A stretch of DNA of 64,000 nt. Origin: an uncultured Bacteroidales bacterium. GTDB lineage: Bacteria > Bacteroidota > Bacteroidia > Bacteroidales > UBA4417. A model generated the notes under the pieces. It did no database searches, was not told the DNA's origin, and saw only the letters and a list, made by a program, of their open reading frames with translations. The position numbers and the translations under genes are program-made. Shown here piece after piece: positions 45,743-55,204 of this stretch; positions within the stretch are counted from its first letter, which is position 1, and the number at the start of each line of letters is the position of its first letter. Where the stretch lies: contig CAIRMR010000077.1 of the NCBI GenBank assembly GCA_903879715.1, forward strand, positions 27,239 through 91,238. Direction: 5' to 3'.

Positions 45743-46999
45743 TTATTGTTTAATAAGTAAAGTGTTAATGATTAGTGATTTGCCTTTTACTACAACCAGG
45801 TATGATCCATTTGCTAAATTGTATTTTTTAAGTGCAATTTCAATTTCACTGCCAGAAACAGTGATCTTGTCGGAAACTAGCAGATAACCTGTTAAAGTTG
45901 AAATATGTAATTCTACGTTTTCGTTTACCGGCTTTGGTAGTCTGACGATTGTTTTAGTGGTGGCCGGGTTAGGGTAAAGTATTGATTTTTGAAATTCTGC
46001 TAAGTCTGATGTTCCGGTTGTGAAATCAGTAAACGCAGTTTTAAGCGCGTCGTAGGCTAAAGTAGTATTTCTGTATATGTCAACAATCCCCCACCATTCT
46101 TCATTTGCAAAATTATCGTAAGGTATCGAGTTAACGAAACCTGAAGCATCGTGAATGCTTCCATTTCCACTTTTCCACCATTCATCAACAAACGCAAAAA
46201 ATGTTATACCCGCGCACTGATCAAGCTTTCCTTTTATGCTATTCCATGTATTCAGATCGGCGGTAGCCTGATTTTGCTGGTTTTCTATTCCTTGAGTATT
46301 ATTGTATCTATCACCTCCAGCTTCGGATAGATAACAGGGTTTAGCTGAAGCGGCAGCAAACGAAGTAATAGCTCCCGAGGGATTATCCCACCGGTATACA
46401 TTCATACCCCAAACATCAACTGCAGGACAAAGTCCCAGAACATTTGATGCTGGAACCTCGCCATGAGCAGTTGATACGGGGTGTTTGGGATCTGCTGTAT
46501 GAATGGCGGTAGCTGCTTCATTCAGAATTTTATACCAATTATTTATGTCGTTAGTAAACCATTCCGGGTGGTAATTATATTCATTCCCTAATTCCCACAT
46601 AAGAATGGCTGAATGATTTTTATAGGTGTTGATATAATTCAGGTATGTTTTATGATATATATCGGGATATGAAGTATTATAATTCGGAAACCCTATTATA
46701 ACCTTTATACCGGCAGTAGCAAATTTATCAAGTACACCCGTATTGGTTATAGGAATGTATGTGCGGATGGTATTTATATTTGCATCTTTCATTAGTTGAA
46801 TATCTTGATCGATATGTGAAAAATCAAGCGGAGTTGAACTATTGCTACCGATAGCAACAGGATTGTAACAAACTCCATGTATTTTATAGACAGATCCGTT
46901 AACTAAAATATTTCTTCCCTGAGTAGTAACTGTTGTCTGAGAAAACAGACAAGTGGGAATCAGAACGAAAAATAAATGGAGAAGAATGCTCGATTTCAT
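45743..46999 (-). CDS. Secreted clan GH-A glycosidase-like protein with T9SS sorting domain
   Basis: This is probably a polysaccharide-active enzyme. The 418 residues have a signal peptide (LIPTCLFSQ). The TIM barrel resembles GH2 C-terminal or GH5/GH72-like domains, with INGSVYKIHGVCYNP-type opening, LMKDANINTIRTYIPI, the acid/base Glu in MWELGNEYNYHPEW and a likely nucleophile Glu in CYLSEAGGDRYN. GMNVYRWDNP and FAFVDEWWKSG are also consistent with clan GH-A. The C-terminus (about 335-418, ILYPNPATTKTIV to LLIKQ) is a T9SS sorting domain. The exact family and substrate are undecided. Confidence 0.82.
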   Translation of the reverse strand: MKSSILLHLFFVLIPTCLFSQTTVTTQGRNILVNGSVYKIHGVCYNPVAIGSNSSTPLDFSHIDQDIQLMKDANINTIRTYIPITNTGVLDKFATAGIKVIIGFPNYNTSYPDIYHKTYLNYINTYKNHSAILMWELGNEYNYHPEWFTNDINNWYKILNEAATAIHTADPKHPVSTAHGEVPASNVLGLCPAVDVWGMNVYRWDNPSGAITSFAAASAKPCYLSEAGGDRYNNTQGIENQQNQATADLNTWNSIKGKLDQCAGITFFAFVDEWWKSGNGSIHDASGFVNSIPYDNFANEEWWGIVDIYRNTTLAYDALKTAFTDFTTGTSDLAEFQKSILYPNPATTKTIVRLPKPVNENVELHISTLTGYLLVSDKITVSGSEIEIALKKYNLANGSYLVVVKGKSLIINTLLIKQ

Positions 47000-47321
47000 A
47001 ATAACTGTCTTTTATTTTAACTTAGGTTATTAATTAGCTGGCAAGCTTTAAAGTAATATAAAGATAAGACATTCTTTCGGATATTTATTTACTCTAGTGA
47101 CGGACCTTTTGGATATTTATCAGTTAAGGATTAACTGAATATATAGAAATATTTGAATATTCTACTGGGGGCTGTATTGCTCTGTTTTTTGTGATTTTTA
47201 ACGCTGATATGATGCTTTTTTTTAGTAGAAAAATGCAATAGAGACCTCAAAATGAAAAAACCTTCCCGCAGTAGCGAAAAGGTTTTTTGCTTTTGAGATG
47301 AACCTACAGCTTAAGCTGGAA
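47000..47321. other. Intergenic region between two T9SS cargo genes
   Basis: These 322 bp hold the terminator of the upstream 1168-residue gene and, presumably, the promoter of the glycosidase gene. No exact TAnnTTTG was seen close to the glycosidase start. The rest is AT-rich without repeats. Confidence 0.45.
47255..47288 (-). terminator. Bidirectional-looking terminator after the FN3-type protein gene
   Basis: AAAAAACCTT (47255-47264) pairs with AAGGTTTTTT (47279-47288), giving a 10-bp stem with T-runs in both directions. It lies 34 bp beyond the stop of the minus-strand gene. Confidence 0.75.
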
Positions 47322-50300
47322 TTACTTTACCCAAACTTTCTTAACCATATTGACATTTAAAGTGAGTACCTTCACTATATAAATGCCGGTGGCATCAAGG
47401 TCAATCCTGTTAAGTCCCTGCACTGCGGGTAAGGAACGAATAAGTTTACCTTCTGCATTGTAAACATAAATATCGCCTTTGGAGCTATCCTTCATGTTCA
47501 CAAAAAGAGTTTTATTGAAACTGTAAGCAGCAGCCAGTGAACTCTCAGAAGGTTTTATGTTTGTGGTTAATGCTGTTACACTTCCACTTCCGGTTACATC
47601 CACTGAACTAGCTCCGCCACCTGCATTTGAAATAGCTTCATTAGTATATAATCCCTCATTCAGCCCGGCTTTCAGAATAACATAAACCGGAGTGCTTTCA
47701 AGAGTTGACGTTGTGTAGGGGATGGTAACACTACCACTGAAGATGATGTTATCGTCCGATACCTCATAATTCGTGCTGCCTGTCACGGTAACAATGCCAG
47801 GAGGATTGCTGAGAAAGCTTCCGCTAAGGTTGTAGATTTGTGAAGTTGAAGGTCCATTACTGTAAACGTATGTCAAACCATTTAAGGTTGATGGTGTAAT
47901 TGACAGAACAGGTGTATTTTCAGCGGTTGTAGTAACCGTAATAACATTTGAATTGGCGGTTGTAACGCTCCCGCTTGTTGCCCTTACCCGGTAGTAATTT
48001 GGAGTTGAAGCAGCAAGGCCGGTAACAGGCTGTGAAACAGTATTTACCGAATAGTTTTCCCAACCGGCAATAAAGGAAGGTACCGAACCCCCGGAGATAA
48101 TTTTGACATCGTCTAATGCCAGGTTCCCTGAACTCTTCGTATATGTATACCTGAATTTTACAATGTTGGCAGGTAGTGCAGGATTTGATGAAGACGTATA
48201 GGTAATTGTTGTGCCTGAAGTAATTAACGATGAGATACTTTCAATAGTCACCCATGAGCTTCCGTTGAACCCTTCGATCTTTAATGCACTCACGGCATCG
48301 GTAGTTTGACCTTTGTACCAGAAACTCAATTGGGTAGCGGCTGAAGCAAGTGTTGCTGTTTCAACAGCATCACCTGAAGCATCCAGTTTAAGGGATGGCG
48401 ATGCTGCTCCATAATTTCCTGTTGTTGTATAAGTGCCTCCGATGGCAGTAAAGGTCCAGCCCGCAGGTGCCGTGGTACCACCGCTGAATCCTTCGGTAAG
48501 GGTAGATGTTCCTCCTCCGATACTAAATGTAGGATAAGCAGATACATCGAGATTGTATGTTGTTGCTCCTTCAACCGCTTTCCAGTTAGAGGTAAAACCC
48601 GTCGATCCTATTCCCGAAGCCACTGTAGCTACCGGAACAGCCAGCGCTGCTGTAGTAAAACTTAAATCACTTCCGTAAGCTGTGCCTGCGGTGTTGGTAA
48701 CATAAGCCCGCACATGGTAAAGTGTACCCGGCACCAGACCAATGATTGCGCTTGTATACGTACCGGTACCTGTACCATCGGTTGTAAGTGAGTTAGCAAT
48801 TGTTGGATTAACTGATGTACTCCAGCAGACACCGCGGGTAGCGGTGTTTCCTCCGTCGGCTGTTACATTCCCACCGCCGGTAGCTGTTGTGGCGGTTATA
48901 CTGGTAATAGCTGAAGTTGTAACTTCGGCCTGACCGGGGATAAATGAAAGATCACTTCCGTTAGTAGTTCCATCGCTATTGATAGCTACCAGACTAAAGT
49001 GATAGATTGTTCCCGGGGTAAGACCTGTGATTCCGGCATTTACAGATACATCAGCTGATCCGGCACCTGCTGATACTGTCGCAGTAACATTTCCATATGC
49101 GTTAGTTGTTCCCCATTTAAAATAATAATCGGTAGCCAGCGCATTCGGGTTTACAGTCCCGTTTAATGTAGCTGCTGATGCAGAAACTGCAGTTGCCGCT
49201 AAAGTGATAACAGTTGGAGTGGACATCAGTTTAAAGCTGGCGATTTTGGTTTTGCTGGTACCACCACTTCCAACATATTGGTTTGTGTACCAGAAAGTTT
49301 CATTATCTGTTGGGTCAACCGAAAGTAATGAATAATCGCCCCAGCGTTCAGCATCGGTTTGCGAATAGGAACCGGTTTGAATTATTTCTTCCGCGACATC
49401 CAAAGTACTGTTGGCACTGGCATATGCGCTGCCTGATTGTCCGCAATAACGTATACCCGGATAGACAGTTGAGCTTGAAATGGAATATCCTAAGCCGATT
49501 TTCCCCGTGGCGTTCAACATTATACTGCCCATCCACCTTGAATTTGCATCTGGCGCGTACGTGCCTTGTTGGCGTATGCTCCAGTTTCCGGTGGTTTTAC
49601 GTAATTCATACCAACGGATTCCTGCATGATCAGTTGCATCCACATCAACTGTATGGCAGCATACAATGGATTGATACGTGCCAAAATTTCGGTATTGAGG
49701 TACATTCATGATCACCTGGGGAACAGCATCTAGCTCCTGCGTTGTGCCTGGTTGTTTAATGTTAGTCCAGTCGGCACCAAAGTCACTGTCAAAGGCAGAA
49801 ACACCGAGTTGCTGAGTCCGGGCAAATGAAGATGAAGCAGGAGTAGTCCAATTAACACTTAATTCATAAATCCAGAGCTGGTCACTGCCACCAGCAATAG
49901 CGTCGTCGTTCATAGCAATAAATAGGCCTGGTGATCCGGCTGGCGCAAAAGTGCCATCGTTGTCGATGGGAGGTATGCACATAAAACCATCGATGGAAGT
50001 TGGCCTGTTAGGATTGTCAAAAGCAACCATTTTAGGACTTGCCGCTCCTGCAATCATGGCTTCGCGCTCAAATACGTAGATGTCTGTGCCTGGATCAGTA
50101 TTGGTAGCCATATAATACCCGTCGCGCCATACGCCCATTTTTTCATAATCCGGTGTATTGGCTACATCAAAAGAATACGCGTAATAAGTACCGGTAGGAT
50201 CAGGGGAGGAGGAAACCGCTATCAGCATATATTCATTTGATCCGCAAAGCGAGAACTCAACGAAAAGCCATCTGTCAGCCTGGTCATCATATAAAATTAT

Positions 50301-50828
50301 TGGGTCCCCGTCATTACATGAAGATCCTGTAACACTTCCGAATACAAGGTTAAGATCTGTAGGTCCGGCTAATTTTGTGCCTGTTTTATCATATATGGCA
50401 TAAGTTGTATTAACAGTCTGGAAATAATGGTTTGGTCCAACTGACCCATTGCAATCAGGAGGGAAATAGGGGGAAGTTTGTCCTTCAAAATTCCGTATCG
50501 GTGCTTTTTTCTTGCTTTGATTTTTTCCCATTTCTTTCTGCCATGTAGCATCCGGTCCTTTGGGAAATGCCGTCGAGGAATATGGATACGTACGATCTTT
50601 CAGTTTTGGATTGAGCAGTTTCTTATTGGCCTTGGTAACCATTAGGTTGTATTCTTCAGCCGAAACTGCCGGTAAGTCCCTTAAAGCTTTGGTTTCACCT
50701 AGGAATGTTCCTGTGTTTATTGAAACTGGTGTTGCAACTTTATCCTGTGCTTTAAGTTGAATGGTAAAAGTAAACGAGATAAGGGCCAGTAAGGCTAACT
50801 GGCCTTTGAACGATAATTGAAATTTCAT
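47322..50828 (-). CDS. Large secreted FN3-type protein with T9SS sorting domain
   Basis: This 1168-residue T9SS cargo protein starts with a signal peptide (TIQLKAQ). Residues about 110-560 form a beta-propeller-like domain (SPYFPPDCNGSVGPNHYF, DDQADRWLFVEF, WGDYSLLSVDPTDNETFWY) of a type seen in Bacteroidota surface proteins; its activity is not known to me. Two fibronectin-type III-like modules follow (TVNPNALATDYYFKWG, TATGGGNVTADGG). Next come a concanavalin-like/choice-of-anchor region (APAGWTFTAIGG, LSFWYKGQT) and another FN3-like module. The end is a sorting domain (AYSFNKTLFVNMKD to MVKKVWVK). No catalytic motif was recognised; adhesion is a reasonable guess only. Confidence 0.85.
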   Translation of the reverse strand: MKFQLSFKGQLALLALISFTFTIQLKAQDKVATPVSINTGTFLGETKALRDLPAVSAEEYNLMVTKANKKLLNPKLKDRTYPYSSTAFPKGPDATWQKEMGKNQSKKKAPIRNFEGQTSPYFPPDCNGSVGPNHYFQTVNTTYAIYDKTGTKLAGPTDLNLVFGSVTGSSCNDGDPIILYDDQADRWLFVEFSLCGSNEYMLIAVSSSPDPTGTYYAYSFDVANTPDYEKMGVWRDGYYMATNTDPGTDIYVFEREAMIAGAASPKMVAFDNPNRPTSIDGFMCIPPIDNDGTFAPAGSPGLFIAMNDDAIAGGSDQLWIYELSVNWTTPASSSFARTQQLGVSAFDSDFGADWTNIKQPGTTQELDAVPQVIMNVPQYRNFGTYQSIVCCHTVDVDATDHAGIRWYELRKTTGNWSIRQQGTYAPDANSRWMGSIMLNATGKIGLGYSISSSTVYPGIRYCGQSGSAYASANSTLDVAEEIIQTGSYSQTDAERWGDYSLLSVDPTDNETFWYTNQYVGSGGTSKTKIASFKLMSTPTVITLAATAVSASAATLNGTVNPNALATDYYFKWGTTNAYGNVTATVSAGAGSADVSVNAGITGLTPGTIYHFSLVAINSDGTTNGSDLSFIPGQAEVTTSAITSITATTATGGGNVTADGGNTATRGVCWSTSVNPTIANSLTTDGTGTGTYTSAIIGLVPGTLYHVRAYVTNTAGTAYGSDLSFTTAALAVPVATVASGIGSTGFTSNWKAVEGATTYNLDVSAYPTFSIGGGTSTLTEGFSGGTTAPAGWTFTAIGGTYTTTGNYGAASPSLKLDASGDAVETATLASAATQLSFWYKGQTTDAVSALKIEGFNGSSWVTIESISSLITSGTTITYTSSSNPALPANIVKFRYTYTKSSGNLALDDVKIISGGSVPSFIAGWENYSVNTVSQPVTGLAASTPNYYRVRATSGSVTTANSNVITVTTTAENTPVLSITPSTLNGLTYVYSNGPSTSQIYNLSGSFLSNPPGIVTVTGSTNYEVSDDNIIFSGSVTIPYTTSTLESTPVYVILKAGLNEGLYTNEAISNAGGGASSVDVTGSGSVTALTTNIKPSESSLAAAYSFNKTLFVNMKDSSKGDIYVYNAEGKLIRSLPAVQGLNRIDLDATGIYIVKVLTLNVNMVKKVWVK

Positions 50829-51176
50829 AAGGGATTTTATATTTAAGTTACAAAAATAATAAAATATCGTATTGCTTGACTAGAAATAGTAAAACGTATA
50901 ACTAATTAAATGGTATAGAATTTTATATGATACAGATTATCAATAGAATATAAATAGTTTGGGATAAATTCTCTCATGTAAAATAAAATCTATTACAGTT
51001 AAGATACCTTACATATTCCAGCAAAATTTTCATAATACATCTCAATTTACACTCATTTATTATTTAGTACTTCATGCAACCATTTATTCTTCTTTTTACC
51101 CTTTGTTTAGTATAAGTTGCTTTCAAAAGAAAGCAGGTAAAAATTGTTGGTTTTTTAATTTAATAACGTAATCTAA
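50829..51176. other. Divergent intergenic region with minus-strand promoter
   Basis: This 348-bp, very AT-rich spacer carries both promoters of divergent genes. On the minus strand TATTTTTG (50852-50859) matches TAnnTTTG, 23 bp before the FN3-type gene. On the plus side no exact element was seen. No ORF or hairpin stands out. Confidence 0.45.
50852..50859 (-). promoter_or_regulatory. -7 promoter element of the FN3-type protein gene
   Basis: The minus strand reads TATTTTTG, matching TAnnTTTG. Confidence 0.45.
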
Positions 51177-51560
51177 ATGAAGCTAATATTATTGTTTCTA
51201 TTAATGTTTAGCATTGTATCCTGCGCCAAGCAAAATGAAGACAAAATGAAGGTTAAAACGATTGGCCAGATAACCGGAGAATGGCAATGGTTATCCACTT
51301 GCGGTGGAATAGTTGAAAACTGCGTATACGCATCGGACACTAATTATGCTGTTATCGACTTTGGATCAAACGGCAAATTTGTAGAATTGCATAATGGAAC
51401 TGTTTACATGGAAGCAGATTATAGAATCATTAAAGTAAATGAAACTTCAGGGAGATTAAGGTTTACCGGTCAAAAATATGAAAGCACAGTCTCGATAGTA
51501 AATAATAAGTTGGAAATAGGCCGAGGCGAATTAGTAGACACCTACAAAAAAATAAATTAA
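51177..51560 (+). CDS. Small lipocalin-like lipoprotein, unknown function
   Basis: The 127 residues have a lipoprotein signal with lipobox SIVSCAK (Cys about 16). The mature part is a beta-strand-rich domain starting IGQITGEWQWLSTCGG, the kind of opening seen in lipocalin-like Bacteroidota lipoproteins. A Cys pair (STCGG and ENCVY) may form a disulfide. It is the first of several small lipoprotein genes on this strand and is followed 7 bp later by a beta-barrel protein gene, so these two are probably cotranscribed. I do not recognise a specific function. Confidence 0.78.
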   Translation: MKLILLFLLMFSIVSCAKQNEDKMKVKTIGQITGEWQWLSTCGGIVENCVYASDTNYAVIDFGSNGKFVELHNGTVYMEADYRIIKVNETSGRLRFTGQKYESTVSIVNNKLEIGRGELVDTYKKIN

Positions 51561-51567
51561 TATAACG

Positions 51568-52314
51568 ATGTGCGTCAACAGGATAATTAAACTAACATTC
51601 TGTTTTATCAGTTTTTGTACGCTGCTGTTGTCCGGAAACCTTCATGCCCAATCGAAGGAAGATGTTCTTTATTTATCCAATGGAAGCATTTTAAAAGGTA
51701 AAGTCATTGAAAATATTTCAGGCGGTAAAACCAGTATTAAAATTGTTGGAAACAATATAATTGTAGTTCCTGATTCATTAATTAAAATGCTATTGTTAAA
51801 TCAGGCAATTCCAGTAAAAGAATGCTCGAATATTGCTTCACCTGTGGAAATGACTTCAAATGTCAATTTCTATGGTGGATCGCAGAATTCAGGTGGTTTC
51901 ACATTCATCACTTCTTACCGTTTCCCGTTCCGATTGGCTACAGGCGTTGGTATGGGAATCGAATGGTTTGATCATCAGCAAATCCCGTTTATAGCCGATA
52001 TAAAGTATTGTTTCCTGAAAGGTTGGTGGTCGCCGTATATTTATGCACAAGGCGGCTATGCCGTTCCCCTGTCACAGGAAGGAGAAGACGAATGGACTGA
52101 AAACCATGGGGGTGCTCTCGTTGGCACGGGCATTGGTGTGCGTTTCGACTTTACACGTCGAAATGCATTGGTTTTCAGCTTAGGATACAGGTATCAGAAA
52201 ACAGAAACACTGCTCAATCTGTATCCCTGGTCTTCAACTTATCCACAATACGAAACTACACGTTACGATGAATATAAGCGGATAACATTCTCTTTTGGAT
52301 TCCTGTTTAATTAG
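51568..52314 (+). CDS. Outer-membrane beta-barrel-like protein
   Basis: This 248-residue secreted protein has a signal peptide ending near LHAQ. A short N-terminal module (VLYLSNGSILKGKVIENISGGKTSIKI) resembles the SH3-like strand repeats of Bacteroidota surface proteins. It is followed by a small barrel of about eight amphipathic strands (FTFITSYRFPFRLATGVGMGIEWF, YIYAQGGYAVPLSQ, LVFSLGYRYQKTE) and ends in a strand with terminal Phe-Leu-Phe-Asn. The layout fits an OmpA/OmpX-like porin. It follows the lipocalin-like gene by 7 bp. Function unknown. Confidence 0.75.
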   Translation: MCVNRIIKLTFCFISFCTLLLSGNLHAQSKEDVLYLSNGSILKGKVIENISGGKTSIKIVGNNIIVVPDSLIKMLLLNQAIPVKECSNIASPVEMTSNVNFYGGSQNSGGFTFITSYRFPFRLATGVGMGIEWFDHQQIPFIADIKYCFLKGWWSPYIYAQGGYAVPLSQEGEDEWTENHGGALVGTGIGVRFDFTRRNALVFSLGYRYQKTETLLNLYPWSSTYPQYETTRYDEYKRITFSFGFLFN

Positions 52315-52360
52315 TGGAGATGCAAGCATCGGGTCACTGACCTGAAGCCAGGAGCAACCA

Positions 52361-52398
52361 GAAAATAGTTAATAGAAAATAGTTAATAGAAAATAGTT
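52361..52398 (+). repeat. 14-bp tandem repeat GAAAATAGTTAATA, about 2.7 copies
   Basis: Two full copies and ten bases of a third lie between the beta-barrel gene and the LVIVD-repeat gene. The word GTTAATAGAAAAT also occurs near 8598, so this is a dispersed intergenic word. Confidence 0.75.
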
Positions 52399-52498
52399 CC
52401 TTTGGACCTCAACCTCAAAACCATCTACCTCTTTAGATCAGAACCAGAAACATGAAACTTTTAGTTACCACAGTCAACCAAACCAAAAAATAGGCACC

Positions 52499-53788
52499 AT
52501 GAAAACCATGAAATTATTCCTCTCAGCACCCCTGGCGATTCTCATGATTATGAGTATGATCTCGTGCAAGGACAGTTCGGTTATTTACAGGAAATATACT
52601 GCCAATGTACCTCAGTATATGTCGTACGACGAAATGCGTAAACCTGTTAAATCTACTTCAGGTTATGCGATTCAAACTGCGGGGAAAATATATATTCAGG
52701 GAAACTACCTGTTTGTAAACGAAAAATACAAGGGAATCCATGTATTTGATAATTCAAACCCGGCGTCTCCGGTAAACCTTGCCTTTCTGAACATACCGGG
52801 AAATGTTGATCTGGCTGTTAAGGGAAATTACCTCTATGCCGATAATTACGTGGATCTGATTGTGCTTGATATTTCAAACCTCAATGCACCCGTTGAAGTG
52901 GCCCGGATCAAAGATATATTTCCATATACAATTCCGGAAATTACCGATAATAATCCCATATACGATATCGACCAGACACTGGGTGTAATTGTTGGCTGGG
53001 AGGTTAAAGACGTTACTGAAGAGGTGGAGGAGAATAACGTAACGCGTCCTTACTATTATTACGATAAAGGTATAGGTGCCGTTATGTTTAACGAAAGCAG
53101 CGGTGCTCCGACACAAACCGTTGGTATTGGTGGTTCAATGGCCCGGTTTATAATTAACGGCGATCAGTTTTATGGCTTAAACCAAACTAATATGCAGGTA
53201 ATTGATATCTCAGATCCTTTAAATCCCACAGTGGGAATTAAAATTGAAATGTTCCGGATGGTCGAAACCGTATTTATCGACAACACTAACTTTTTTATTG
53301 GAACACAAACAGGAATGCTTATTTATGATATTACACAACCGGCTACACCCGTTTATAAGTCGGAATATAACCATTTCCAAAGTTGTGACCCTGTGGTGGT
53401 TCAGGATAATTACGCCTACGTTACATTAAGGCAAGGCAACCGTTGCGGCAACTGGCAGAACGTGATGGAAGTAATTGACTTGAAAGACATAATGAGCCCG
53501 GTGTTAGTTAAAAGCTACTCTATGTCTGAGCCGTATGGACTTGGTATCGACAATAAAACCCTTTTTGTTTGCGATGGACAGGCAGGTTTAAAGATTTACG
53601 ATGCCAGTGATCCGTTGCGTATTGATATTAATATGATAAAACAATATAACAATCTGAAAGCCTTAGATGTAATTCCTTATAATAATGTGTTGATCATGAT
53701 CGCCGAAGATGGCATTTACCAATACAATTATACAGATCTGCAGAATATTAAGCTGCTGAGTAAAATTCCTATTGGAATAGTAATGTAA
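52499..53788 (+). CDS. LVIVD-repeat beta-propeller lipoprotein
   Basis: This 429-residue lipoprotein has lipobox SMISCKD (Cys about 23). The mature part is a beta-propeller built of LVIVD-type repeats, each with the pattern of a value read-out followed by DISN/DLKD and a PV turn. Examples are KGIHVFDNSNPASPV, DLIVLDISNLNAPV, NMQVIDISDPLNP, GMLIYDITQPATPV, VMEVIDLKDIMSPV and GLKIYDASDPLR. Surface binding is likely but the partner is unknown. Two possible ATGs lie nine bases apart (52499 and 52508); both give good signal peptides. Confidence 0.85.
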   Translation: MKTMKLFLSAPLAILMIMSMISCKDSSVIYRKYTANVPQYMSYDEMRKPVKSTSGYAIQTAGKIYIQGNYLFVNEKYKGIHVFDNSNPASPVNLAFLNIPGNVDLAVKGNYLYADNYVDLIVLDISNLNAPVEVARIKDIFPYTIPEITDNNPIYDIDQTLGVIVGWEVKDVTEEVEENNVTRPYYYYDKGIGAVMFNESSGAPTQTVGIGGSMARFIINGDQFYGLNQTNMQVIDISDPLNPTVGIKIEMFRMVETVFIDNTNFFIGTQTGMLIYDITQPATPVYKSEYNHFQSCDPVVVQDNYAYVTLRQGNRCGNWQNVMEVIDLKDIMSPVLVKSYSMSEPYGLGIDNKTLFVCDGQAGLKIYDASDPLRIDINMIKQYNNLKALDVIPYNNVLIMIAEDGIYQYNYTDLQNIKLLSKIPIGIVM

Positions 53789-53919
53789 ATGGAATGAGTT
53801 ACTTAATTTTAGTGTTAGGTGTAATTGAGGAAAGACACACATATGGATTTTTAATGATACTAACGCAACTTTTTTTACAAATTAAGCATCTTTAATAACG
53901 AACTTTAAAATTTTAAATC

Positions 53920-54456
53920 ATGAAAGGTAAAATTTATTTATTGGCGTTTTTTCTTACAATTTTCATGTCATGTTCAAAAGAGAACAATTCAACTAAACAA
54001 GGATTTACTTATTCCAATTTTGAGAATAATTTAAAATCTGACATGAATTATAATTCAATTGTTGCAAAATTTGGAGAACCTTCGAATGACATTGGAAGTG
54101 GCATCCATATTTATGTTTACCAATTGATTGATTCCACAGAAATTTGGATTGGATATGCTGATAAAATCATATATGCAAGGCATATGGATAAAAATCAACA
54201 AATCTTAAATACAATTATTGAGGATAAGCCATATTCGCTAACGTATGATTATTTTAAGGATAATCTGAAACCTGATATGATTTATAATTCAATTGTTGCA
54301 AAATTTGGAGAACCTTCGAATGACATTGGAAGTGGCATCCATATTTATGTTTACCAATTGATTGATTCCACAGAAATTTGGATTGGATATGCTGATAAAA
54401 TCATATATGTAAGGCATATGGATAAAAATCATCAAATCATTGAGAATATAATTTAA
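53920..54456 (+). CDS. Lipoprotein with two near-identical BamE/SmpA-like modules
   Basis: The 178 residues have a lipobox (FMSCSK, Cys about 15) and two copies of a module of about 50 residues. Both share NSIVAKFGEPSNDIGSG, followed by HIYVYQLIDSTEIWIGYADK. The fold pattern (helix with GEPS turn, then three strands) resembles the BamE/SmpA and BLIP-like superfamily. The copies differ by only a few residues, so the gene grew by a recent in-frame duplication of 234 bp. Single-module relatives would be about 100 residues. Function unknown. Confidence 0.82.
   Translation: MKGKIYLLAFFLTIFMSCSKENNSTKQGFTYSNFENNLKSDMNYNSIVAKFGEPSNDIGSGIHIYVYQLIDSTEIWIGYADKIIYARHMDKNQQILNTIIEDKPYSLTYDYFKDNLKPDMIYNSIVAKFGEPSNDIGSGIHIYVYQLIDSTEIWIGYADKIIYVRHMDKNHQIIENII
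54049..54438 (+). repeat. Recent in-gene tandem duplication, 156-bp units 234 bp apart
   Basis: Units 54049-54204 and 54283-54438 differ at about two positions over 156 bp (GCAAGG versus GTAAGG, CAACA versus CATCA). Silent sites are also conserved, which shows the event is recent. Confidence 0.9.
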
Positions 54457-54502
54457 CGATTGTCTTGAATTTGATTAACAAATATTCAACTACACCTAAT
54501 AC

Positions 54503-54610
54503 GGCCTAAATTTAATGCGGGTTACAGCGAATTTTGAAAGTTCATTTTTGTTTAATAACTTTACATCGGCTGATTAAGAATCGGTATTTAAACCCGCACT
54601 AAATTTAGCC
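54503..54610. repeat. 108-bp inverted repeat between two lipoprotein genes
   Basis: The left arm GGCCTAAATTTAATGCGGGTT (54503-54523, 21 bp) pairs with the right arm AACCCGCACTAAATTTAGCC (54591-54610) with one mismatch and one bulge. The 67-bp centre shows no ORF. The size suggests a small palindromic element (MITE-like) or a stable RNA hairpin; no target-site duplication was obvious. Confidence 0.7.
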
Positions 54611-54647
54611 CGGACCCGTTCTAAATCTCCCTGAAAAAATTAGATAA

Positions 54648-55061
54648 ATGCTCAAAACTCTCACAATAGCCATTCTGTTTTCAATAGCTTTTATTTCGTG
54701 TCAGAAACTTGCAGATACGATAGATACAGGGAATCCGGAACTCATCGGTAGCTGGATCGACCCGCAATATGCAGATACCCTGGTAACATATACAAGAGCC
54801 GAAAACCTTGTGGAAAACCAATATGGGATTAAATTTGAATCCAATAGCAAACTCATACAACGCCAGAACAGCGGATGGTGTGGCACTCCTCCTATAAGTA
54901 CAGCTGACTATGAAGGGACGTGGCATTGGAATGATTCAATTGTGAATTTCACAGTCGGTTACTGGGGTGGAACTGCTGATGTTTCCTGGAAAATTATAAC
55001 TTTGAACAACCGGAAACTGGTTGTCTCTGTTTTAAAGTCGGAGTATCATCAAGGGAAGTAA
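54648..55061 (+). CDS. Small lipocalin-like lipoprotein, unknown function
   Basis: The 137 residues have lipobox AFISCQK (Cys about 18). The mature part opens LIGSWIDPQYADTLVTYTRA and continues with strands GIKFESNSKLIQRQ, YEGTWHWND and VSWKIITLNNRKLVVSV. This pattern of WxD strands is like small lipocalin-fold lipoproteins of Bacteroidota. It sits just after the 108-bp inverted repeat. The family is not recognised further. Confidence 0.72.
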   Translation: MLKTLTIAILFSIAFISCQKLADTIDTGNPELIGSWIDPQYADTLVTYTRAENLVENQYGIKFESNSKLIQRQNSGWCGTPPISTADYEGTWHWNDSIVNFTVGYWGGTADVSWKIITLNNRKLVVSVLKSEYHQGK

Positions 55062-55204
55062 ATTATTGGCGATTACTTTTTATTTTGGTTCAGGCTTTTT
55101 CTTTTTGAAGACCTGGTTCATGAAGAAAACAAGCAACTTGTATGTTAAGCGTAGAAAATAAATACTCTTGATTATTTATTGACATACTTAAATAAACATG
55201 TCGG

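Noticed and set aside
54503-54610. Possible integron attC site and cassette array among the lipoprotein genes
   Set aside because: The arms lack the conserved GTTRRRY/RYYYAAC core sites, only one such palindrome was found between the lipoprotein genes, and no integrase is in the window.
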